Positions 1 to 4,062 of a DNA stretch of 6,296 bases are shown here, in pieces. A program made the position numbers and the translations under genes. Numbering within the stretch: the first letter of the stretch is position 1; each line of letters opens with the position of its first letter. The notes under the pieces are model-generated. The model was not told the DNA's origin. It ran no database searches and worked only from the letters and a program-made list of their open reading frames with translations. Origin of the DNA: an uncultured Flammeovirgaceae bacterium (GTDB lineage Bacteria; Bacteroidota; Bacteroidia; Cytophagales; Cyclobacteriaceae); NCBI GenBank assembly GCA_946480685.1, contig CAMLLI010000282.1, positions 1 to 6,296 on the forward strand, in the 5' to 3' direction.

Positions 1-49
1 GTGTAAGATTACTGCGTATACCTTCATCAAAGATTTCTATTTTTGACGC
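1..49. other. unassigned left edge, possibly the end of a neighbouring gene
   Basis: This stretch is too short to assign. Three readings are possible. Plus frame 2 is open from the window edge to a TGA at 44-46 and could be the C-terminus of an upstream gene (ending FIKDFYF) three bases before bioF. Plus frame 1 has a TAA at 4-6, so an upstream gene could end there instead. On the minus strand an ATG at 27-25 starts a reading frame MKVYAVILH that runs off the left edge and would be a divergent gene. Nothing in 49 bases decides among them. Confidence 0.3.
38..45 (+). promoter_or_regulatory. TAnnTTTG -7 box candidate just before bioF
   Basis: TATTTTTG matches the Bacteroidota -7 consensus TAnnTTTG at every defined position. 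It ends four bases before the bioF ATG, so a transcript starting at the usual distance would begin at or near the start codon and be nearly leaderless. No good TTTG-type -33 element is visible 17-23 bases upstream; the nearest resemblance is CTG at 12-14. The match may therefore be chance in T-rich sequence, or may reflect start-codon context rather than a promoter. Confidence 0.3.
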
Positions 50-1186
50 ATGGATGAATTCAGAAGACAGTTGCAGATGCGATTGGAAACGCGTGAGCAG
101 GAGGGACTGCTCCGTACGTTAAAGTATACATCTGCACTTGTTGATTTTACTTCGAACGATTACCTCGGCCTGGCCCGGTCGCAGGAGTTGTTCGCGCAGA
201 TCCATCATACACTCGATTCATTCAAAAATAAAAGCAACGGTGCTACCGGCTCGCGCCTGCTGGCCGGTAATACAGAATATTACGAATCGGTAGAAGCGAA
301 GCTTGCTGCTATTTTCAAAGCAGAAGCTTCGCTGATTTTAAACTCAGGGTATACAGCCAACCTTGCTGTACTCTCTTCGTTACCCCAGCGAAATGATACC
401 ATTCTGTACGATGAACTGGCGCACGCCTGTATTAAAGATGGTGCACGGTTAAGCCTGGCCAAACGTTTCAGCTTTCGGCATAACGATCTTGATGATCTTG
501 AGTCAAAGCTTAAGCGTGCTGAAGGAACTATATATATAGCAGTTGAATCGGTATATTCCATGGACGGTGATCAGTGCCCGTTGCAGGAATTGGTAACATT
601 AGCCGAAAAATATAACGCGTTCATTATACTTGATGAAGCACACAGCACCGGTGTTTATGGTGAGCGCGGAAGCGGACTGGCCGTATCTGAAAATCTGCAC
701 AATCGCATTGCGGTACGCGTATATACTTTTGGAAAAGCGATGGGTATACACGGTGCATGCATAGCCGGAAGTAGTGAACTGAGAAAGTACATGATAAACT
801 TCGCAAGGCCTTTCATTTATACTACAGCCATGCCGTTGCACAGTGTAGTAGCGATTGAATGTGCTTTTAATTATTTGCAGGAAAATATATACCTGCAGCA
901 ACAGTTGAAAGACAACATTCATGCTTATCTCAACGCTGCTCAGGATTTATCCAACAAGACAGTCAGTCATAGTTCCATCCAGACAGCGATATTTCCAGGT
1001 AACGAGCATTCAAAAAAAGTTGCAACAGAACTACAACAGAAAGGTTTCGATGTTCGTCCTATACTTTCTCCAACGGTTCCCAAAGGCTCTGAGCGTCTTC
1101 GTATTTGTTTACATACGTTCAACACGGCACATGAAATTGAAGCACTGGCAGATGCATTGAAATCACTTCACGCTCTAGCGCATTAA
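50..1186 (+). CDS. bioF: 8-amino-7-oxononanoate synthase (BioF)
   Basis: This is a PLP-dependent enzyme of the alpha-oxoamine synthase family. It performs the decarboxylative condensation of L-alanine with a pimeloyl thioester (ACP or CoA) to give KAPA, the first committed ring-carbon step of biotin synthesis, in the cytoplasm. The 378 residues match the usual length of about 380. Visible motifs in order: TSNDYLGLA (34-42), GATGSRLLAGN (64-74), the aldehyde-stacking region DELAHACIKDGA (121-132), ESVYSMDGD (166-174), DEAHSTG (195-201) with Asp195 for the pyridine nitrogen, and TFGKAMG (226-232) with Lys229 as the PLP Schiff-base lysine. The C-terminal domain contains the RLRICLH strand (349-355). 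The ATG at 50 puts the conserved core at the normal distance from the N-terminus. No Shine-Dalgarno sequence is visible. It is the first gene of the bioF-bioD-bioA cluster. A related family member such as a glycine C-acetyltransferase (Kbl) is unlikely given bioD and bioA next door. Confidence 0.95.
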   Translation: MDEFRRQLQMRLETREQEGLLRTLKYTSALVDFTSNDYLGLARSQELFAQIHHTLDSFKNKSNGATGSRLLAGNTEYYESVEAKLAAIFKAEASLILNSGYTANLAVLSSLPQRNDTILYDELAHACIKDGARLSLAKRFSFRHNDLDDLESKLKRAEGTIYIAVESVYSMDGDQCPLQELVTLAEKYNAFIILDEAHSTGVYGERGSGLAVSENLHNRIAVRVYTFGKAMGIHGACIAGSSELRKYMINFARPFIYTTAMPLHSVVAIECAFNYLQENIYLQQQLKDNIHAYLNAAQDLSNKTVSHSSIQTAIFPGNEHSKKVATELQQKGFDVRPILSPTVPKGSERLRICLHTFNTAHEIEALADALKSLHALAH

Positions 1187-1197
1187 AATTTCCTTAT

Positions 1198-1205
1198 TAA
1201 CTTTC
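1198..1205 (+). promoter_or_regulatory. TAnnTTTG-like box before bioD
   Basis: TAACTTTC differs from TAnnTTTG only in the last base and sits exactly four bases before the bioD ATG, the same spacing as the perfect box before bioF. It lies in the 23-bp bioF-bioD gap. It could be a weak internal promoter or part of an initiation context; the gene spacing makes read-through from bioF more likely as the main source of transcript. Confidence 0.18.
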
Positions 1206-1209
1206 GCAC

Positions 1210-1818
1210 ATGAATTACTTTGTCACGGGTATTGATACCGACAGTGGAAAAACCTTCGTGTCTGCTATACTGTGTGAGGCATTGAAAGCTGATTACTGGA
1301 AACCAGTGCAAGCCGGGTTTCCCCGCGATGCAGATACGGTGAAGAGTCTCACGGGTGAGTCAACACGAATTTTTCCGGAAGCCTATATATTAAACACACC
1401 GGCTTCTCCCCATGCAGCTGCTGCCATCGATGGTGTTACCATAGACCTTGCAAAATTTGTAGCTCCGGATACACAGAATGATTTGGTAATAGAAGGTGCC
1501 GGTGGTTGCCTCGTGCCGTTGAACGACACCAATTTTGTTATTGATATAGCACCGGAAGTTGCTGATGCTGTTATACTGGTAGCCGATCTATACCTCGGCA
1601 GTATCAATCACACCTTGTTAACCGTAGAAGCTTTGCAGAAAAGAGAACTGCCGGTAAAAGGAATAATCTTCAATGGAAAATCAAACCCCGAGAGCGAACG
1701 GATCATACTGCATCACTCCGGCCTGCCTTGCCTCCTGCGAATTACTCCTGAAGAAACAATCAATCATGAAACCGTAAAGCGTTATGCTGAACGTTTAAAA
1801 GAAAATTGGAATGTATAA
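1210..1818 (+). CDS. bioD: ATP-dependent dethiobiotin synthetase (BioD)
   Basis: BioD carboxylates 7,8-diaminononanoate with CO2 and ATP to form the ureido ring of dethiobiotin, and normally acts as a cytoplasmic homodimer. The 202 residues are a little short of the roughly 225 of the E. coli enzyme, but the core is complete. Visible motifs: P-loop GIDTDSGKT (7-15), where the E. coli protein has GTDTEVGKT, with Lys14 and Thr15 for phosphate and magnesium; KPVQAG (31-36) with the substrate Lys31; the acidic DADTV segment (40-44); SPHAAA (66-71); EGAGGCLVPL (95-104) with Glu95; LGSINH (129-134); and the GIIFNG strand (151-156), whose Asn155 matches the nucleotide-site Asn. It starts 23 bp after bioF and its last 8 bases overlap the start of bioA. 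The short C-terminus is the only departure and looks like normal family variation. Confidence 0.95.
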   Translation: MNYFVTGIDTDSGKTFVSAILCEALKADYWKPVQAGFPRDADTVKSLTGESTRIFPEAYILNTPASPHAAAAIDGVTIDLAKFVAPDTQNDLVIEGAGGCLVPLNDTNFVIDIAPEVADAVILVADLYLGSINHTLLTVEALQKRELPVKGIIFNGKSNPESERIILHHSGLPCLLRITPEETINHETVKRYAERLKENWNV

Positions 1819-3088
1819 TACTTTAGCTGAACTCGATAAAAAAAATATCTGGCATCCATTTACCCCGTTACAGGGAAGTTTCGATCCTATATTTATAAAA
1901 TCTGCAGAAGGTGTTTACCTGCATACAGACGATGGCCGTAAAATTCTGGATGCTGTTTCTTCGTGGTGGGTAAATTTACATGGCCACAGCAATACATATA
2001 TAGCCGATGCTATAGCCGCGCAGGCCCGCACACTCGAGCATGTTATCTTTGCAGGATTTACACACGAGCCCGCCATACGTCTCTCGAAAAACCTGTTATC
2101 GATATTACCGAAAAATCAATCACGGATTTTCTTTTCGGATAACGGTAGTACAGCCGTAGAGGTAGCCCTGAAGATGGCGATGCAATACTGGCATAATGAA
2201 GAAATAGAGAAGACGAAGATCGTTGCTATAGAAGGTGCGTATCACGGTGATACCTTCGGAGCAATGTCGGTTGGTGAACGTGGAATTTTTACTGATCCCT
2301 TTAAACCGTATTTGTTCGAGACTGTCTTCATCGATTTTCCAAACGGCAGTGACGAAGATATACTGCAACAATTCAGAGATATAGCAGAACAGGGCGATGT
2401 AGCGGCATTTATATATGAACCACTCGTGCAGGGTGCAGGCGGTATGCGCATGTACTCTCCGGCTATACTCAATGGTTTGCTGGAAATTGCAGAGGAGTAT
2501 GATATACTCTGCATCGCCGATGAAGTATTTACCGGCTTCGGTCGTACCGGTAAATTGTTTGCTTCTGACTATTGCACGATTAAACCGGATATCATCGCAG
2601 TGTCCAAAGGTATAACGGGAGGAACAATGCCCCTGGGTGTAACGGCATGCTCCGAGAAAGTGTTAGCCGCCTATCAATCCGATGATTTTCTGAAAACGTT
2701 TTTTCACGGACATTCCTATACAGCAAACCCGATTGCCTGTGCTGCTGCCAACGCAAGCTTTGATCTGTTGATGAATGAGACTTGCCAACAGAACATTATC
2801 CGTATTTCGAACGAACATTTAAAATTCAGTGCATCGATTGTAGGACACAAGCGCGTGGGGACAGTGCGATCGCTCGGTACAATACTGGCGCTGGAAATAA
2901 AAACCAACACCATCACCTCGTACGATAACGAAATACGGAAGAAGATATATCCGTACTTTCTGAACAAAAATATATTGCTTCGTCCTTTGGGAAATGTTAT
3001 CTATATACTTCCTCCGTACGTTATTACCAACGAGCAACTAGAGGAAGTATATACTGCGATCCGCGCTTTCCTGGACCAACTGAGTTAA
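1811..3088 (+). CDS. bioA: adenosylmethionine-8-amino-7-oxononanoate aminotransferase (BioA)
   Basis: This class III PLP aminotransferase converts KAPA to 7,8-diaminononanoate; the usual amino donor is S-adenosylmethionine. The 425 residues match the family length. Visible motifs: IWHPFTPL (13-20), SWW (51-53), the GAYHGDTFGAMSV loop (142-154) with Tyr144 and Asp147, the EPLVQGAGGMR segment (203-213), ADEVFTGFGRTG (236-247) with PLP-contacting Asp237 and Arg245, and SKGITGG (265-271) with Schiff-base Lys266. FFHGHSYTANP (297-307) and RPLGNVIYILPPY (391-403) with carboxylate-binding Arg391 complete the site. Position 17, Tyr in E. coli BioA, is Phe here, and HGHSYT replaces the E. coli HGPTFM; the B. 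subtilis lysine-using enzyme also has HGHSYT as I recall it, so the donor is not certain. The ATG lies inside the end of bioD (8-bp overlap), which suggests coupled translation. Its stop is one base from the stop of the convergent gene. Confidence 0.95.
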   Translation: MYNTLAELDKKNIWHPFTPLQGSFDPIFIKSAEGVYLHTDDGRKILDAVSSWWVNLHGHSNTYIADAIAAQARTLEHVIFAGFTHEPAIRLSKNLLSILPKNQSRIFFSDNGSTAVEVALKMAMQYWHNEEIEKTKIVAIEGAYHGDTFGAMSVGERGIFTDPFKPYLFETVFIDFPNGSDEDILQQFRDIAEQGDVAAFIYEPLVQGAGGMRMYSPAILNGLLEIAEEYDILCIADEVFTGFGRTGKLFASDYCTIKPDIIAVSKGITGGTMPLGVTACSEKVLAAYQSDDFLKTFFHGHSYTANPIACAAANASFDLLMNETCQQNIIRISNEHLKFSASIVGHKRVGTVRSLGTILALEIKTNTITSYDNEIRKKIYPYFLNKNILLRPLGNVIYILPPYVITNEQLEEVYTAIRAFLDQLS

Positions 3089-3089
3089 T

Positions 3090-3920
3090 CTATTGCGCAT
3101 CAATGCGAACGGATGTCATGGAGATTGATCCCATCACGAGTTTATCGTTAAAGATGGTGGTCTTCTCCTTGCTATTCGTCAAGCCCAAAATATAGAGCAG
3201 CGGTAAGTAATGTTCAGGTGTAGGTATAGAAAGTTTACCGGCCTGTCCGAGACCTTCGTAATTGATCAATGTTTTGTGATCGCCCGATAAAATTGATTTC
3301 TTGAATGTCTCATTGATATCAACGGCCCAGTCGTAACCTGAATCAGCACGATGCCAGTCGAGTATGCGTAGGTTGTGTACCATGTTTCCGCTGCCGATAA
3401 TTAGCACACCTTTTTTACGAAGCGCTTCCAACTCACGTGCGAGTTCATAATGATACTGTGGCCCTTTACTATAGTCAATGCTGAGCTGCAGCACCGGTAT
3501 ATTTGCTTCAGGATACATGCGTTTTACAATAGACCATGTCCCATGATCAAGTCCCCACTCATGGTCAAGTCCTACGGAAGTTTTATGAATCAGCGATGCT
3601 GTCTCTTTTGCCAACGCAGGATCACCAGGAGCAGGATACTGCACATCAAACAACGCCTGCGGAAAACCACCAAAGTCATGAATCGTTTGTGGATGTTCCA
3701 TCGCAGTAATGAGCGTTCCCTTGGTAAGCCAATGCGCAGAAATACAGAGTACTGCTGTCGGTAAAGGAATCTCCTTTCCGAGCTTTTCCCACTTCAGACT
3801 AAACTCATTGTCTTCAATACCATTCATGGGAGAGCCATGCCCTATAAATAGCAACGGCATTGTATGATCTTGTCGCGACAGGGTGTCGGTAAAGTTTTGA
3901 AACGCTTTGATAGAACTCAT
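3090..3920 (-). CDS. ygiD: YgiD-type 4,5-DOPA extradiol dioxygenase, LigB family
   Basis: This belongs to the DODA-type extradiol ring-cleaving dioxygenases (LigB superfamily). E. coli YgiD cleaves L-DOPA at the 4,5 bond; the physiological substrate is often unknown. The 276 residues compare with about 260 in E. coli. Visible motifs: FIGHGSPMN (25-33) with His28, SAHW (61-64) with His63, IHDFGGFPQALFD (80-92), YPAPGDP (95-101), LDHGTW (124-129), GSGNMVHNL (176-184) with His182, and PEHYLPLLY (236-244) with His237. His28, His63 and His237 fit the family metal ligands, and His182 or His126 the acid-base role. The start at 3920 gives a 20-residue N-terminal extension before MPLLFIGHG; a start at Met21 (3860) would also leave the core intact, but the longer form fits Bacteroidota homologues as I remember them. 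It is convergent with bioA and divergent from the VWA gene, so it is probably transcribed alone. No link to biotin synthesis is apparent. Confidence 0.9.
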   Translation of the reverse strand: MSSIKAFQNFTDTLSRQDHTMPLLFIGHGSPMNGIEDNEFSLKWEKLGKEIPLPTAVLCISAHWLTKGTLITAMEHPQTIHDFGGFPQALFDVQYPAPGDPALAKETASLIHKTSVGLDHEWGLDHGTWSIVKRMYPEANIPVLQLSIDYSKGPQYHYELARELEALRKKGVLIIGSGNMVHNLRILDWHRADSGYDWAVDINETFKKSILSGDHKTLINYEGLGQAGKLSIPTPEHYLPLLYILGLTNSKEKTTIFNDKLVMGSISMTSVRIDAQ

Positions 3921-3925
3921 AACCA

Positions 3926-3940
3926 GTTAACGTGTTTAAC
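3926..3940. repeat. dyad GTTAA-N5-TTAAC upstream of ygiD
   Basis: GTTAA at 3926-3930 and TTAAC at 3936-3940 are perfect inverted 5-bp arms around a 5-base centre. The dyad begins five bases upstream of the ygiD start codon, where a bound protein would block transcription or initiation. It may be a repressor site or chance; the arms are short. Confidence 0.3.
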
Positions 3941-3949
3941 CATACATAA

Positions 3950-3964
3950 AGTTCAAATCGAACT
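3950..3964. repeat. dyad AGTTC-N5-GAACT
   Basis: AGTTC at 3950-3954 and GAACT at 3960-3964 form perfect 5-bp inverted arms with a 5-base spacer, about 30 bp upstream of the ygiD start. The same half-sites recur with no spacer at 4053-4062, next to the divergent gene's start. That recurrence is the reason to take this short dyad seriously as a candidate operator. Confidence 0.35.
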
Positions 3965-4036
3965 CATGCTGTCATTTTTATAGGAAATCACCTCACGGCA
4001 ACGAGATTGCGCGAACCTGGCCGGCACTGTTCCGTA

Positions 4037-4053
4037 TTACTAATTTTTAGTAA
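4037..4053. repeat. 17-bp palindrome TTACTAA-TTT-TTAGTAA
   Basis: Seven-base perfect inverted arms (4037-4043 and 4047-4053) flank a 3-base centre, nine bases before the ATG at 4063. The dyad covers the only -7-like box (TAATTTTT) seen for that gene. The arms are AT-rich and the loop is only three bases, so a protein-binding site seems more likely than a stable RNA hairpin. It is not placed to terminate any gene. Confidence 0.45.
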
Positions 4054-4062
4054 GTTCGAACT
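4053..4062. repeat. 10-bp palindrome AGTTCGAACT abutting a start codon
   Basis: AGTTCGAACT is self-complementary over all ten bases and ends directly at the ATG of the VWA-protein gene. Its half-sites are identical to those of the dyad at 3950-3964. It shares base 4053 with the neighbouring 17-bp palindrome, so the 26 bp before the start codon are almost entirely dyad sequence. Confidence 0.4.

Larger units (their letters stand above)
3921..4062. promoter_or_regulatory. divergent intergenic region between ygiD and the VWA-protein gene
   Basis: These 142 bp must hold the promoters of both flanking genes, since they are transcribed away from each other. I found no complete TTTG / TAnnTTTG pair on either strand. 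The best partial boxes are TAATTTTT at 4041-4048 on the plus strand and TCGATTTG on the minus strand around 3954-3961, each one base off the -7 consensus. The region is notable for four perfect short dyads, two near each start codon, listed separately. No ORF, RNA gene or convincing terminator is seen in it. Confidence 0.6.

Noticed and set aside
1..60. BirA-type biotin operator upstream of bioF
   Set aside because: No TTGTAAACC / GGTTTACAA half-sites are seen, though the region left of position 1 is not visible.
280..1160. Open frames of 60-107 codons on the minus strand and in another plus frame inside bioF
   Set aside because: They lie wholly inside a well-supported bioF, have no recognisable domains, and are shadows of its codon pattern.
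3088..3140. Bidirectional terminator at the bioA/ygiD junction
   Set aside because: No inverted repeat followed by a T-run was found there.
3858..3860. Met21 as the true start of the dioxygenase
   Set aside because: It would still give a full catalytic core, and E. coli YgiD starts close to this point, but the longer N-terminus fits Bacteroidota homologues as I recall them. The question is not settled.
3950..4062. LexA (SOS) box interpretation of the GTTC/GAAC dyads
   Set aside because: The Gram-positive LexA site is GAAC-N4-GTTC and the alphaproteobacterial site is a GTTC-N7-GTTC direct repeat. Here the half-sites face the other way with 5 or 0 bases between them.
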